Positions 44,496 through 54,092 are shown, numbered from the stretch's first letter. The stretch is DNA of 64,000 nt from Qipengyuania sp. ABI-127-1 (GCA_022953095.1 JALJCR010000003.1:1-64000); one strand, 5' to 3'. Notes: generated by a model from the sequence alone, not told the origin. Program-made: numbers and translations.

Positions 44496-46846
44496 AGCTG
44501 CGCGGTTATAGCAAACCGGATCGTCCGCCCGAGCGGGTCGAGTTCATAGCGCGAAAACCCTTCCATCCTGGTCGACGATTCGACCCATCTCCTGCTGTCG
44601 AAAAGATTCCGGACCTCGAGGGACAGCTTCAGTGCATCCACACAGTCCTTGGTTTTGGCACCGCGAATTAGCATCCCGAGTTCGAAAAAACCGCCGAAAT
44701 CGAAGGTAGACGAAGGCGGATAGCGATAGGCGACTGTTCCATCGCGCGTGACCCTCGCAGGTCCGGTCCAGGTTCCGCTGAAATTTGCGCCCAGCCCCTT
44801 GCGTCCGACATTGAGATGAAAGCCAATACTGTGGCGCGCCTGGCCATTTGCGTCGAGACGATCGATGACACTCAGGCCCCTTCGGATTGCCGTCTCGCTC
44901 TTCAATTCCCACCGATGGGTTAGCGATCCCGTGATCGTCCATGGTGTGAACGCACCGCCAACTTCTTTGGCGTCCCGATGCGAATTTCGCGACTCGCTCC
45001 AACGCAAAGACAGCCCGCTTGTGAGGCGTTTGGTCACGTCCGAACCGATATTGATGGGTCGGGCATCGATTGCGATCAGCGCGCCGCTCGCGTTCCGAAA
45101 AACCCGTTCGGGGAAGGCGGCCTCCACTTCGGGTGTCAACGCCGGCAGAGAGGCGATCCCGCCTTGCGCCTTGGCGTGGCGGTATCCAAGATCGAGGGAA
45201 AGAACGTGCCCGTCGAAAGGCGAGGCGCGCAGGTCGGCCGTGAAACTCTCGAGGCTCCCCCCAACCAGGGCGTCATTGCCGCCCAGGCGGAAAAGGGGCT
45301 GGACATACTCTCCGCGCGTGAAATCGAACACCCGCTTCAATATCTCGACCCTCGGAGCGTAGAGTTGATCGTATGTGGGTTCGGTATTCTCATGCGAATA
45401 GGCGACGCGAAGGTTCACCGACTTCACGGGTGACCAGTCGATCGCACCGCCGATCCGATAGTTCGTCGGCGCACCGCTAACCTTGCGGAAAGCCCCCGTT
45501 GCGCTGGCATCTACCTTTCCAAGCCCGGATAGCAGCTCTGTTCCCGCGCCAGCCAGGGGGAGCGAAAACGAAAGCAGGCCGTCCACCTGCTCGCTATGCG
45601 TTACGCTGCTAGAAGAGCCGTCGGCGGAAGGGGCGAAGTCGGTGAACTTCACGCGCCGATGGCCCGCGTTCAAAGACAGGCTCGCGCGGGCAAGGCCGGC
45701 TGGAAGAGAGGCGATGGTATTACCCGTGGTCAGAGAGAGGGTGTAGGCTTCCGATTTCGAACGCAGGCGGTTCGTTTGCGAGAGCAGACCACCATCACCG
45801 GCCGTTCGAGTTTGGCCATCATCGACGACCTGCTGCGGCCCATCGGTGCGATAGCCGCTTTCCCTGTCTGTGGTTGCCCAATCCACACTGTAGCGCAGCC
45901 CCAGATTGGACTGCCATCCCGCAACGGGGCCGGAGATCGCGAGACCTGCGGCAAGGCTTTCGGACGTCTGGCGATTTTCCAAGGCCGTGAGATGGCGCCG
46001 TAAAGGCCGCGAAACGGTGTCCGGGGGCAGGCCGATCTTCTGTATGCTCTGGCTGCGATTTGCCGCAATGCTCAGCGTGCCGCTGAAAGCGCCGAAGGGA
46101 TGGGTGGCGCTTGCATTGACCCCAGCGGAGTGCGCTCGCGGCAACAAGGCTTCGTATTCGGCCGGATCGATTGAATCGTTGCTCCGGTGGAGATTATCGA
46201 CCTCATGTGAAACTGCCGCCCGTGCCGGAAAAAAGCGCTCGCTCTTGAGAAGCTCGGTGTCATGCGAATAGGTCGCCCCGATATTCCACCGCGTATCGTG
46301 ATCGATGGCGAACCGGCCGACCGAGAGCTTGCTGCTCCCCCTGCCGCCGGCCGTGGGGGCTTCCGCGCCCGCTTCCGAGCGCCAGGTTGCAAAGCGCCGC
46401 TTGAGTTCGAGGTTTACGACACGCTTACCCTGGGCAAAGCCATAGGTTGCCGCCGCGTTTTTCGGTAGAATGGCAATGCGGGCCAAAGCTTCCTTGGGAT
46501 ACTCGTCTAGTTCGCCAGGATTGGCAATGCGCCTGCCATTGACGAGCACTTCGGGCATCTGCCCGGAACCGCTCACCAGAAAGGCGGTGGCTTCCAGAAG
46601 TTCGCCGATCGTCGTGGCCGCGAAGGAGGCTATCTCGCTCTCCCCGATCTCGGCCTCCGCGTCGATTTCCGCACGGCCCCAACGTTTGCCTTCGACGATA
46701 ATCGGCTGGCCTTGAGGATCGTCCTCGCCCGCTTCTGCGATCTGGTCGGGTGCCTCGTCGCTTGTCACCGGGCCGGTCCGGGCAAACACCGAACCGCCTT
46801 CACCAATTGGAAAGGCGCACAAGATGATGGACCAAGCTATTCGCAC
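44492..46846 (-). CDS. TonB-dependent receptor-like outer-membrane barrel
   Basis: A 784-residue protein with a signal-like N-terminus, a short plug (TTIGELLEATAFLVSG, PEVLVNGRRIANPGELDEYPKEALARIAILPKNAAATYGFAQGKRVVNLELKRRF) and a long barrel ending RTIRFAITAQL. This plug type, with VLVNGRR and ILP..AA..YG, is a sphingomonad-specific TonB-receptor subfamily of unknown substrate. The start is GTG at 46846, without a clear ribosome binding site. No TTGACAT palindrome was found before it. Confidence 0.8.
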   Translation of the reverse strand: MRIAWSIILCAFPIGEGGSVFARTGPVTSDEAPDQIAEAGEDDPQGQPIIVEGKRWGRAEIDAEAEIGESEIASFAATTIGELLEATAFLVSGSGQMPEVLVNGRRIANPGELDEYPKEALARIAILPKNAAATYGFAQGKRVVNLELKRRFATWRSEAGAEAPTAGGRGSSKLSVGRFAIDHDTRWNIGATYSHDTELLKSERFFPARAAVSHEVDNLHRSNDSIDPAEYEALLPRAHSAGVNASATHPFGAFSGTLSIAANRSQSIQKIGLPPDTVSRPLRRHLTALENRQTSESLAAGLAISGPVAGWQSNLGLRYSVDWATTDRESGYRTDGPQQVVDDGQTRTAGDGGLLSQTNRLRSKSEAYTLSLTTGNTIASLPAGLARASLSLNAGHRRVKFTDFAPSADGSSSSVTHSEQVDGLLSFSLPLAGAGTELLSGLGKVDASATGAFRKVSGAPTNYRIGGAIDWSPVKSVNLRVAYSHENTEPTYDQLYAPRVEILKRVFDFTRGEYVQPLFRLGGNDALVGGSLESFTADLRASPFDGHVLSLDLGYRHAKAQGGIASLPALTPEVEAAFPERVFRNASGALIAIDARPINIGSDVTKRLTSGLSLRWSESRNSHRDAKEVGGAFTPWTITGSLTHRWELKSETAIRRGLSVIDRLDANGQARHSIGFHLNVGRKGLGANFSGTWTGPARVTRDGTVAYRYPPSSTFDFGGFFELGMLIRGAKTKDCVDALKLSLEVRNLFDSRRWVESSTRMEGFSRYELDPLGRTIRFAITAQL

Positions 46847-46976
46847 GCGTACCCGGGAGGTGCGCGGCGTTTGGCCGCGGCAGGACTGCCGCAGTCCCTT
46901 CCACTCGAGGTTGGCCTTGAAGGTAATGAGACGCCTTTATCGTTTTGCGCGGCAATTGTGCTGGGCTGAGCCGACC

Positions 46977-47003
46977 AAAAAAGGCGCGCGTACCACGCGC
47001 GCC
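46977..47003 (-). terminator. Rho-independent terminator of the PraB-like gene
   Basis: On the minus strand a 9-bp perfect GC stem (GGCGCGCGT / ACGCGCGCC, three-base loop) is followed by six T residues. It lies 45 bases after the stop of the PraB-like gene. Confidence 0.85.
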
Positions 47004-47047
47004 CTTCAAGGCTGAGGAGCTTGCCAGCTACTCTGCTGACGTCAACG

Positions 47048-47533
47048 TCACGGGGTGATGCTCAGCGGGGAGCCGGCAGTCTGGCTCAGAGTGCCCTCCA
47101 TCTTGCAATCGGCGCCACTGGTCGCAGAAGAATTCGAAAGCGGGACGCTCAGAGTGATATTGCGCGGCGAGGCGGAGTTGCCACCCCAGACAGTCTTGAT
47201 CGGCCCGGTGCATGTGCCCGAGCTGAGCGGCGGATCGATCACCAGACCGGAAATGGTCACGTAAGTGCCATCGTAAACAACCGAGCCTGTGCCGTTGACG
47301 GCGATCAGGCCGCATGGGAAGCCGCCGCCGATTGAAGCCGTAGCCGATGCACTGGAACCCGCCGTAGCGTCGACATTGACTGTCAGCGTGCAATTGTACT
47401 TGAGGCCGTCTTTCTGGACTGAAACGGGTCCGGAGAAGGTCGAAGTGCTCGCTGGCGTATAAGTATCGGCCATGGCCGCCGGGGCGATAACAAGTGCCGC
47501 TGCACCAGCCAGAATTCCTACATTCTTTAACAT
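47048..47533 (-). CDS. PraB-like secreted protein
   Basis: A 161-residue protein with a signal peptide (GILAGAAALVIAPAAMA) and a beta-rich body of strands with four cysteines (Cys48, Cys74, Cys108, Cys143), enough for two disulfides. The pattern TYTPASTSTFSGPVSVQKDG, YNCTLTVNV, FPCGLIAVNG and ITLSVPL resembles PraA/PraB, exported proteins that help Pseudomonas grow on long alkanes. Assignment is from memory of the family and moderately certain. It has its own operator upstream (47597) and terminator downstream. Confidence 0.65.
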   Translation of the reverse strand: MLKNVGILAGAAALVIAPAAMADTYTPASTSTFSGPVSVQKDGLKYNCTLTVNVDATAGSSASATASIGGGFPCGLIAVNGTGSVVYDGTYVTISGLVIDPPLSSGTCTGPIKTVWGGNSASPRNITLSVPLSNSSATSGADCKMEGTLSQTAGSPLSITP

Positions 47534-47596
47534 ATTCCATCCTCTCCATTGTTTATCTGCATCGAAGCGAATCGATACAAGTAAAGAGTAGTCGAG

Positions 47597-47612
47597 TCGA
47601 CAATGATGTCAA
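47597..47612. promoter_or_regulatory. TTGACAT-type operator upstream of the PraB-like gene
   Basis: TCGACAATGATGTCAA: the right arm ATGTCAA is exact and the left arm matches five of seven bases of TTGACAT. On the minus strand TTGACA (47612-47607) with TACTCT 16 bases further could be the promoter, so operator and -35 box coincide. It lies 64 bases before the start codon. Confidence 0.6.
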
Positions 47613-47936
47613 TGTTGGTTATAAATGGCATTTTAACCCACTCGGGTAACTTCCACGGGGGCCGGTGCCAGTGGATCATCGCTTAATATGGGGCCGATTG
47701 AAGCGCGGCGGTGTTTACTGGCGGGTGATTTGTTTTGTTCGGCGTGTGCTCCGTAATTGTCGGATCGGTGTCGGTATTTGGGCCTGCCCGGCCGGCTCTA
47801 TGGAGCTCTCCAAACTGGCTTTCGAAATTGACCTGTCTCAATCGCCACAATCCACCCAAACGATCCCCCGATGAGCCCGCGCCCGATCGGGACCGAACCT
47901 CTGTCATCAAGTGTAAACTCGCTGCTGCTGCAGCGC
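47613..47936. other. intergenic region, no gene recognised
   Basis: About 320 bases between the PraB-like operator and the end of the DUF2147 gene. Short open frames exist on both strands but have no ribosome binding sites, no recognisable domains and no neighbours of matching strand spacing. Confidence 0.5.
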
Positions 47937-48359
47937 TTAGTTCGCCCGCGTCCAGATCTTGGTCCGGCAGAACACCGCGACGCAGCCCTTGATCCTGAGC
48001 TTGCCATTGGACAGCAACGTTATCTTCGCCGAACGTGCACCATCGCCTGTTTCCGGATCGTAGACTGGCCCCCCGGACCATTCAGTCGGTCCGCCGGTTA
48101 CGTCCCGCAGCACGACCAGGCCCTTGAGCTTGCGATTGCGGAGGCGAGGGTTGGAATTACGCTCGTCGCGCTGATCTGGATTGGTGCGTAGTCGCGCCGC
48201 GTCGACGATCCTGCCGCAATAGGCGTCGCCGCAGCGGTAGATCTGCACTTTTCCGCCCTCACTGCCGGTATTCCATACCCCAGTGATGCTCGCCCCCTGA
48301 GCCAATGTGGGGGTGCCGAGTGTGGCTGCCACGGCAACTGCCAAGACTGCTTGTTTCAT
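47937..48359 (-). CDS. DUF2147 periplasmic protein
   Basis: A 140-residue protein with a signal peptide (AVLAVAVAATLGTPTLAQG) and the DUF2147 barrel: GVWNTGSEGGKVQIYRCGDAYCGRIV, a middle GLVVLRDV, GPVYDPETGDGARSAKITLLSNGKLRIKGCVAVFCRTKIW. Function is unknown; such proteins have a lipocalin-like fold that could hold a hydrophobic ligand. ATG at 48359 has AAGGA at good spacing. It follows the diiron protein gene on the same strand by 153 bases. Confidence 0.85.
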   Translation of the reverse strand: MKQAVLAVAVAATLGTPTLAQGASITGVWNTGSEGGKVQIYRCGDAYCGRIVDAARLRTNPDQRDERNSNPRLRNRKLKGLVVLRDVTGGPTEWSGGPVYDPETGDGARSAKITLLSNGKLRIKGCVAVFCRTKIWTRAN

Positions 48360-48512
48360 TGGGCTTTTCCTTCGGCGAAACCGCCTTTTGCGCGAGCGAT
48401 TTCTCGCAGCAACGGTAATACCTGCCAGGATTGGGAGGCCAGGCTGACGTTCGGGTGTGGTGCGACGGCGGCTGAACCCGCTGAGGGCAATGGTTGTCTT
48501 GATCATAGCTCA

Positions 48513-49367
48513 TCACCCCGTCGACAGATCGTATCGCGCATGCGTCTTGGCGAGCAAATCGCGATCGTCGTGGTCCCATGGATGAAAACCGGGGCGATAA
48601 TATCGGGCATATGGCACCATAATTCGCCGCAGAGCGCCGGGTGCCACCAGTAGGTATTTCAGGGTTCTCCACCAGGTCTTCGGTGTGTTTATCCCGTCCT
48701 GGCGATAGAGCGAGGCCATGTTCGCGCCGATCACGCCCATCACCACCCAGGTTGAAATCATCATGGCCGCGACGCGGACCAGATAGCGGCGCGTCCGCGA
48801 CCAGTCCTTGGTCGCCAGCAGGAACGTGTCATAGGCCACGGCCTTGTGCTCGAGTTCTTCCACCGCATGCCAGCTCCAAAGCCGTCGCGCTTCCTCGGGC
48901 GCTCCGGCAAGATCCGCGCTATCAGCGGAAAGCAGGGCATGGGCGAGAATGGCGGTGAAGTGCTCGAGCGCACAGGTTGCGGCGAGTTTGCGGACATCGC
49001 TCCTTTTTTCATGAGAGGTCAGCGCACGCTTGGCTCTGCGTTCGAGCGCGGCGATGTCGTACCCTCCCTTGGCGGCGAAGGCGTTGAACTCGAGATGTTC
49101 GCGGCTGTGCACCGCCTCCTGACCGATGAAACTCTTGATCTGTGATTTGAGGGGTTCGCTTGCGAGCCCCTGAAAGCGACGAACACTGTCCATGAAAAAT
49201 CTCTCCCCATCGGGGAAAGTCGATGACAGCGCATTGAAGAACGCGGTCGGCACCGGATCTCCGCCGTGCCACCAGCGCTCAGCATCGGACGGCCCGGACT
49301 CGAGCCGGAATTTAAGGTTCCGTACCGGAATTACGAGATTGTCCGGGCTTTTCGAATGATAAGACAT
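48513..49367 (-). CDS. ferritin-like diiron protein of the COG3687/PF10118 family
   Basis: A 284-residue protein annotated in its family as predicted metal-dependent hydrolase. Residues fit a ferritin-like diiron centre: Glu55, Glu84-x2-His87 (GQEAVHSREH), Glu135 (CALEHFTAILAH) and Glu171-x2-His174 (HAVEELEHKAVAYD). A hydrophobic helix follows near residue 200 (VAAMMISTWVVMGVIGANM), suggesting membrane contact, and a basic C-terminal half. The start is ATG 49367 with GGAG eight bases upstream; longer frames would begin inside the operator. Oxygenase or desaturase activity on a lipid-like substrate is an inference. Confidence 0.78.
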   Translation of the reverse strand: MSYHSKSPDNLVIPVRNLKFRLESGPSDAERWWHGGDPVPTAFFNALSSTFPDGERFFMDSVRRFQGLASEPLKSQIKSFIGQEAVHSREHLEFNAFAAKGGYDIAALERRAKRALTSHEKRSDVRKLAATCALEHFTAILAHALLSADSADLAGAPEEARRLWSWHAVEELEHKAVAYDTFLLATKDWSRTRRYLVRVAAMMISTWVVMGVIGANMASLYRQDGINTPKTWWRTLKYLLVAPGALRRIMVPYARYYRPGFHPWDHDDRDLLAKTHARYDLSTG

Positions 49368-49381
49368 CGCTCGACTCCATT

Positions 49382-49423
49382 TTGACATCAATGTCAATCT
49401 ACGATGTTTGGAGCCGGTGTCAA
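49382..49423 (-). promoter_or_regulatory. sigma70-type promoter with overlapping palindromic operator
   Basis: On the minus strand TTGACA (49423-49418), 16 bases, then TAGATT (49401-49396). Overlapping the -10 by two bases is a perfect inverted repeat TTGACAT-CA-ATGTCAA (49382-49397 on the plus strand). A bound repressor would occupy the start site. This is the best copy of the cluster operator. Confidence 0.75.
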
Positions 49424-49579
49424 CGATATGTGATTTGGGGCCCGACCGGCCGGGATGCACGCTGTTTCCAGAAGGGTCCTGTGTTCGATTCGCGGCGAGG
49501 GTTCCCGCGCGGGCACTTCACGTTCGCGGTATGCGTCTGCAAGGCAGGGCGGAGAGCGGCTGACGGAGGGTGTGCTCGG

Positions 49580-50005
49580 TTAGCCGTCTTGCGAGTGCTG
49601 TTCGTGCATCATGGACCAGAAGATCTGTGCCGAACAACTGATGAGCACGAAGCCCGCCAGCGCCTCGACGCCGGCGATTATGCGTAGATGGCCGGTCGGA
49701 TAGATGTCGCCCAGGCCGAGAGTCGTCATGGTCACGAGCGAAAAGTAGAAATGATCCATCCAGCCGAGCGATTGCGTCCCGGCGAACGTGCCGAGCCCCC
49801 ATTCTACGCCAAGCCCAAATCCGGTGGCGAACAGGGCGACGACGAGCAGGTGGGAGAGGAACACGAGCAGCGAAATAGCCAGTTTGACTGCGAAGTCGTT
49901 GCGCCGTGCCAGCCATCGATGACCCACACCGAGACTGGCGAGATGAAGTCCCACCGAGAGCAGAAACAGCGCCATGGCGAGGCCGAGCGCGATCACCATC
50001 GTCAT
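49580..50005 (-). CDS. two-helix potassium-channel-like protein
   Basis: A 141-residue protein with three or four hydrophobic segments and an Ion_trans_2 pore: WMDHFYFSLVTMTTLGLGDIYPTGHLR, where TTLGLGD (residues 94-100) is the selectivity filter (T-x-G-x-G-D). No regulatory RCK domain is attached. It overlaps the stop of the APC permease by four bases and is the last gene of the copper-side operon. Confidence 0.85.
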   Translation of the reverse strand: MTMVIALGLAMALFLLSVGLHLASLGVGHRWLARRNDFAVKLAISLLVFLSHLLVVALFATGFGLGVEWGLGTFAGTQSLGWMDHFYFSLVTMTTLGLGDIYPTGHLRIIAGVEALAGFVLISCSAQIFWSMMHEQHSQDG

Positions 50006-51351
50006 CGGACGGGTTCTTCACGCCCCGCTTCGTTCGAGGCACGCGCCTCCGGTTTGCGGCTCAGATAGATACGCTCCGCCAGGAAGACCGTGCCGATCAG
50101 CACAGCGGCGATAACCAGGATCATCGGATCGCTGGCCAGCTTGATCGATGCGAACGCGACCAGCACCACGGCATCGGCAGCAAGTGCGGTCAGCAATATC
50201 CAGCTTTTGGCATCGATCTCGTGGCGCAGGTGGCGCCACACGCCCCAATGTACCAGCATGTCCATTACCAGATAAAAAATCGCGCCGAGGGAGGCGATGC
50301 GCGCCAGGTCGAAAAGGACCGCCAACGTGCCCGCAATAACAACCGTGTAAACCAGCATATGACTGCGGATGCCGCCGCTCATGCCGAAATGGCTGTGCGG
50401 GATCATCTCCATCTCGGTCAGCATGGTAAGCATGCGGGAGACGGCAAAGACACTGGCGATCACGCCCGACATGGTCGCGGACAGTGCGATGACGATCGTG
50501 AAGTAGAAGCCAAGCTCGCCCAGTGCGGGACGAGCGGCTGCGGCCAGCGACGTATCGCGCGTGGCGACGATTTCGGGGATCGTCAAGCTTGCGCCGACGC
50601 CAAAGGCGACCAGCAGATAAACTGCCACGCAAATGGCAATGGAAATCATGATCGTGCGACCGACATTGCGGTGCGGATCGACGATTTCGCCGCCACTATT
50701 GGTGATAGTGGTAAAGCCCTTGAAAGCCAGGATCGAAAAGGCGACGGAGGCGAGCAGCGCCTCGCCATTCGTCACACGCACAGGCCCGGCGAACGCGCCG
50801 CTGTCGAAACCGCTGGCCCAGATTGCCGCCAGCGCAAACAGCGCGATGCCGCCGATCTTGATTGCGGACATGACCAGCGATAGCCAGCTGACCGAGCGGT
50901 TGCCCGACGCATTGACCAGATAAGCGAAGGCGATCAGCCCCAAAGCCAGCGCGGAGACCAGAAGCCCTTTGCCATCGGCTTCGAAGGGGCGCAGCGCATA
51001 GGTGGCGAAGGTCCGCGCGACGAGGCTTTCGTTGATGACCATCGACAGGGCCATCAGCAGCGAGGCCGAGGCCGCGACCGTGCCCGGACCATAAGCCTTT
51101 TGCAGGATCATGGCGATGCCACCCGAGGACGGCCAGGCGTTGGACATCTTGATATAGCTGTATGCGGCGAGCGACGTGATGATCGCGCCCGCAACGAAGG
51201 AAAGTGGGAAGAGGGGACCGGCCAGTTCGGCAATCTGGCCGGTCAGCGCGAATATACCCGCACCGATCATCACGCCTGTGCCCATGGCGACGCCACCTGC
51301 AAGGCTGATCGAGCCCTTCTCGGAAGGGTCCGTGTGGCTGTGTTGCTCCAT
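50002..51351 (-). CDS. APC-superfamily amino acid/polyamine permease
   Basis: A 449-residue transporter with about 12 membrane helices. It starts GGVAMGTGVMIGAGIFALTGQIAELAGPL, the classical APC helix 1 glycine motif, and later has SILAFKGFTTITNSGGEIVDPHRNVGRTIMIS, the helix 6-7 motif. The substrate is not readable. It lies four bases from the P-type ATPase and overlaps the channel gene, so the three are probably coexpressed; the reason for coupling to copper is not obvious. Confidence 0.87.
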   Translation of the reverse strand: MEQHSHTDPSEKGSISLAGGVAMGTGVMIGAGIFALTGQIAELAGPLFPLSFVAGAIITSLAAYSYIKMSNAWPSSGGIAMILQKAYGPGTVAASASLLMALSMVINESLVARTFATYALRPFEADGKGLLVSALALGLIAFAYLVNASGNRSVSWLSLVMSAIKIGGIALFALAAIWASGFDSGAFAGPVRVTNGEALLASVAFSILAFKGFTTITNSGGEIVDPHRNVGRTIMISIAICVAVYLLVAFGVGASLTIPEIVATRDTSLAAAARPALGELGFYFTIVIALSATMSGVIASVFAVSRMLTMLTEMEMIPHSHFGMSGGIRSHMLVYTVVIAGTLAVLFDLARIASLGAIFYLVMDMLVHWGVWRHLRHEIDAKSWILLTALAADAVVLVAFASIKLASDPMILVIAAVLIGTVFLAERIYLSRKPEARASNEAGREEPVR

Positions 51352-51355
51352 TCGC

Positions 51356-53566
51356 CTAGAGTTTCGCGCTACGCAGCCGCAGCGAATTGAGTACCACCGA
51401 GATTGAGGAGGCGCTCATCGCGAAGGCAGCGAACATCGGGCTGATGAGGATGCCGAAAAAGGGGTAAAGCACGCCTGCTGCGACCGGCACGCCTGCTGCA
51501 TTGTAGATCAACGCGAAGAACAGGTTCTGTCGGATGTTGCGCATCGTTGCGCGGGCAAGCCGCCGAGCGCGGACGATCCCGTCCAGATTGCCCTTCACCA
51601 GCGTGATCCCGGCACTTTCGATCGCGACATCGGCACCGGTGCCCATGGCGATTCCGACATCGGCCTGAGCCAGGGCAGGCGCGTCGTTCACGCCATCACC
51701 GGCCATGGCGACCTTCGCGCCAGCCTGCTGCAATTCGCGGATGATCCGCGCCTTGTCCTCGGGCAGCACGTCGGCACGCACTTCGTCGATCCCCAAACGC
51801 GCCGCCACGGCATTCGCGGTACGCTCATTGTCTCCGGTCGCCATGATGATGCGCAGACCGAGCGCGTGCAGGTCCGCCAGTGCGGCGGGAGTCGTCCGCT
51901 TGACCGGGTCGGCGACCGCGACCAGCCCCGCCAGAGTGCCGTCGACACTCACGAACATGACCGTTTCGCCATTGTCCCGGCGCAGACCGGCTTTTTCCCG
52001 TGCGGCCGCATTGCGGCCCACACCGATCAGATCGAGCATCGCACCGTTTCCGAGCGCTATCGCCCTGCCGCCTACCGCGCCGCGCACGCCCTTGCCGGTT
52101 ACCGCCTCGAAATCCTCGGCGGTTTCCATGGCAACCTGGCGCTCCTCGGCTCCGCGCACAATGGCCTCGGCAAGCGGATGTTCGGATCCCCGTTCGAGCG
52201 AGGCTGCGAGCGCCAGGACCTCGTCCTCAGTGAAATCGGCCTCGGGCAGCACCGCGACCAGTTGCGGCTTGCCTTCGGTCAATGTCCCGGTCTTGTCGAC
52301 GATCAGCGTGTCGATGGTTTCAAACCGTTCCAGTGCTTCGGCGTTCTTGATCAGCACACCCACCTGAGCGCCGCGCCCGGTTGCGGTCATGATCGACATC
52401 GGTGTCGCAAGGCCAAGCGCGCAGGGGCATGCGATGATCAGCACCGCAACCGCAGCGACCAGGGCGTAGGCGAGCGCCGGGGCTGGACCCCATATCGCCC
52501 AAGCGATGAAGGCGAGCGCCGCGATCGCGATCACCGCAGGCACGAACAGACCCGCCACCTTGTCGGCATATTTCTGGATCGGCGCGCGCGAACGCTGGGC
52601 TGCGGCGACCATCTCCACGATCTGGGACAGCATGGTATCAGCGCCGACACGCTGCGCTTCGATCACGAGGCTGCCGGTGCCGTTGATTGTCGCGCCCGTG
52701 ACGGCGTCACCAACGGTCTTTTCAACCGGAACGGGTTCGCCGCTGATCATGCTTTCATCGATCGAGGAGCGGCCTTCTGTGACGGTGCCGTCAACCGGCA
52801 CTTTCTCGCCCGGGCGCACGCGCAGCAGGTCTCCGACCGCGACATGGTCCAGCTCGATTTCCTCTTCCGTGCCGTCGGGGCGGATTACGCGGGCGGTCTT
52901 GGCGGCGAGATCGAGCAGGGCACGGATCGCCTTGCCCGTGCCTTCGCGCGCGCGCAGCTCCATCACCTGGCCCAGCAGAACCAGAGTGACGATGACCGCG
53001 GCGGCTTCGAAATAGACGCCGACATGGCCTTGGGCATCGCGGAAGCCGGCAGGGAATATTTCGGGCGCGATCACGGCCGCTACGCTGAACAGCCAGGCCG
53101 CGATAACGCCCATGGATATCAGCGAGAACATGTTGAGGTTGCGCGTGCGAAAACTGGTCCACCCGCGTACCATGAACGGCCAGCCGCTCCACAGCACGAC
53201 CGGCGTGCCCAGAACTAATTCAAGCCACAGCGTGCCGCGCTCGCCGAGGATGTCCCGCACTTCGGGAAAGCCGAGATATGGCGCCATGGTGAGCACCAGC
53301 AGCGGGATGGTCAGAACCGTGCCAATCCAGAACCGGCGGGTGAAATCGACCAGTTCGGGATTCGGCTCGTCGACGGCCATGGCGGCCGATTCCAGCTCCA
53401 GACCCATGCCGCATAGCGGGCAACTGCCCATACTGGTGCGGCGCACTTCGGGGTGCATCGGGCAGGTCCAGACCGGACCGTCGTAACCGGCGGGAACTTC
53501 GTCGTAACGTCCGTCGGTGGATGCAGGTGTGTCGTGGCCTTGATGGCAACCGGAATGATCGCTCAT
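51356..53566 (-). CDS. copA: copper-exporting P1B-type ATPase
   Basis: A 736-residue pump. Instead of N-terminal CxxC ferredoxin-like domains it has a His-rich start and a heavy-metal-binding domain, [10 protein letters not shown]...[11 protein letters not shown]. Core motifs are the phosphatase loop SGEPVPVEK, the membrane CPC in [11 protein letters not shown], phosphorylated Asp in DKTGTLTEG (about residue 424), [10 protein letters not shown] (P1B HP motif) and [10 protein letters not shown]. It exports Cu(I) from the cytoplasm. It overlaps the DUF5676 gene by four bases. Confidence 0.94.
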   Translation of the reverse strand: MSDHSGCHQGHDTPASTDGRYDEVPAGYDGPVWTCPMHPEVRRTSMGSCPLCGMGLELESAAMAVDEPNPELVDFTRRFWIGTVLTIPLLVLTMAPYLGFPEVRDILGERGTLWLELVLGTPVVLWSGWPFMVRGWTSFRTRNLNMFSLISMGVIAAWLFSVAAVIAPEIFPAGFRDAQGHVGVYFEAAAVIVTLVLLGQVMELRAREGTGKAIRALLDLAAKTARVIRPDGTEEEIELDHVAVGDLLRVRPGEKVPVDGTVTEGRSSIDESMISGEPVPVEKTVGDAVTGATINGTGSLVIEAQRVGADTMLSQIVEMVAAAQRSRAPIQKYADKVAGLFVPAVIAIAALAFIAWAIWGPAPALAYALVAAVAVLIIACPCALGLATPMSIMTATGRGAQVGVLIKNAEALERFETIDTLIVDKTGTLTEGKPQLVAVLPEADFTEDEVLALAASLERGSEHPLAEAIVRGAEERQVAMETAEDFEAVTGKGVRGAVGGRAIALGNGAMLDLIGVGRNAAAREKAGLRRDNGETVMFVSVDGTLAGLVAVADPVKRTTPAALADLHALGLRIIMATGDNERTANAVAARLGIDEVRADVLPEDKARIIRELQQAGAKVAMAGDGVNDAPALAQADVGIAMGTGADVAIESAGITLVKGNLDGIVRARRLARATMRNIRQNLFFALIYNAAGVPVAAGVLYPFFGILISPMFAAFAMSASSISVVLNSLRLRSAKL

Positions 53567-53841
53567 GCCGGATACCGCTTTGCGAAGAACCGATAGAGCG
53601 GAACGCCGATCAGGGCGATATACCAGCCATAGGCAAAGGCGCTGATCAGACCGGACAGGAATGCCGTCCAGGTCAACCATTCGAAACCTGGCAGGAGAGG
53701 CGCCCAAGCCGTCCACATGCGCATTGCGTCCGGCATAAGGAGGCCGAAGCCAATACAGATCAAGTAGGAAATCGCGAGGAAGGTGGAGATCGTCCAGCCC
53801 CAGCGCGATATTGCATTACCCATTGTTTCCTGAATTGCCAT
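53563..53841 (-). CDS. DUF5676 family membrane protein
   Basis: A 92-residue protein with two hydrophobic helices and a typical aromatic stretch: [19 protein letters not shown], then [38 protein letters not shown]. This family often sits next to copper ATPases; its function is unknown. AGGGGG is five bases before the ATG. It is translationally coupled to copA. Confidence 0.82.
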   Translation of the reverse strand: MAIQETMGNAISRWGWTISTFLAISYLICIGFGLLMPDAMRMWTAWAPLLPGFEWLTWTAFLSGLISAFAYGWYIALIGVPLYRFFAKRYPA

Positions 53842-53891
53842 GTCAGCCCCCTTGCTGTCGGCGTTCCGTGTCGTGTCTTTTGTTGGCCAAC

Positions 53892-54053
53892 TCAGTCCGG
53901 CCGACGGGCAATTTGCCCTGTTGCAAGGGCCGCTTCGTTGTCGGCCTTTGCGCTTTTATTCTCATCCATCATCGAGCCCGAGAACGTCCTGCCCTCATCC
54001 TTTTTGCAGCGCTCCATGGTGCCGCCTTCGCGGTTCTGGCAGCATTTGGTCAT
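53892..54053 (-). CDS. 53-residue Cys-containing protein in the copper operon
   Basis: ATG at 54053 opens a 53-residue frame starting MTKCCQNREGGTMERCKKDEG and ending IARRPD at 53892. It has three cysteines in the first 16 residues (CC and C), several methionines (MM at 28-29) and no signal peptide. GGAG precedes the start. It fills an otherwise empty gap between DUF5676 and DUF411 on the same strand. Possible roles are a small cytoplasmic copper buffer or chaperone; no family was recognised, so this remains a prediction. Confidence 0.55.
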   Translation of the reverse strand: MTKCCQNREGGTMERCKKDEGRTFSGSMMDENKSAKADNEAALATGQIARRPD

Positions 54054-54092
54054 GTCGCGCTCCGTTGCGATCAGTGGCTATCACGCGTCGTT

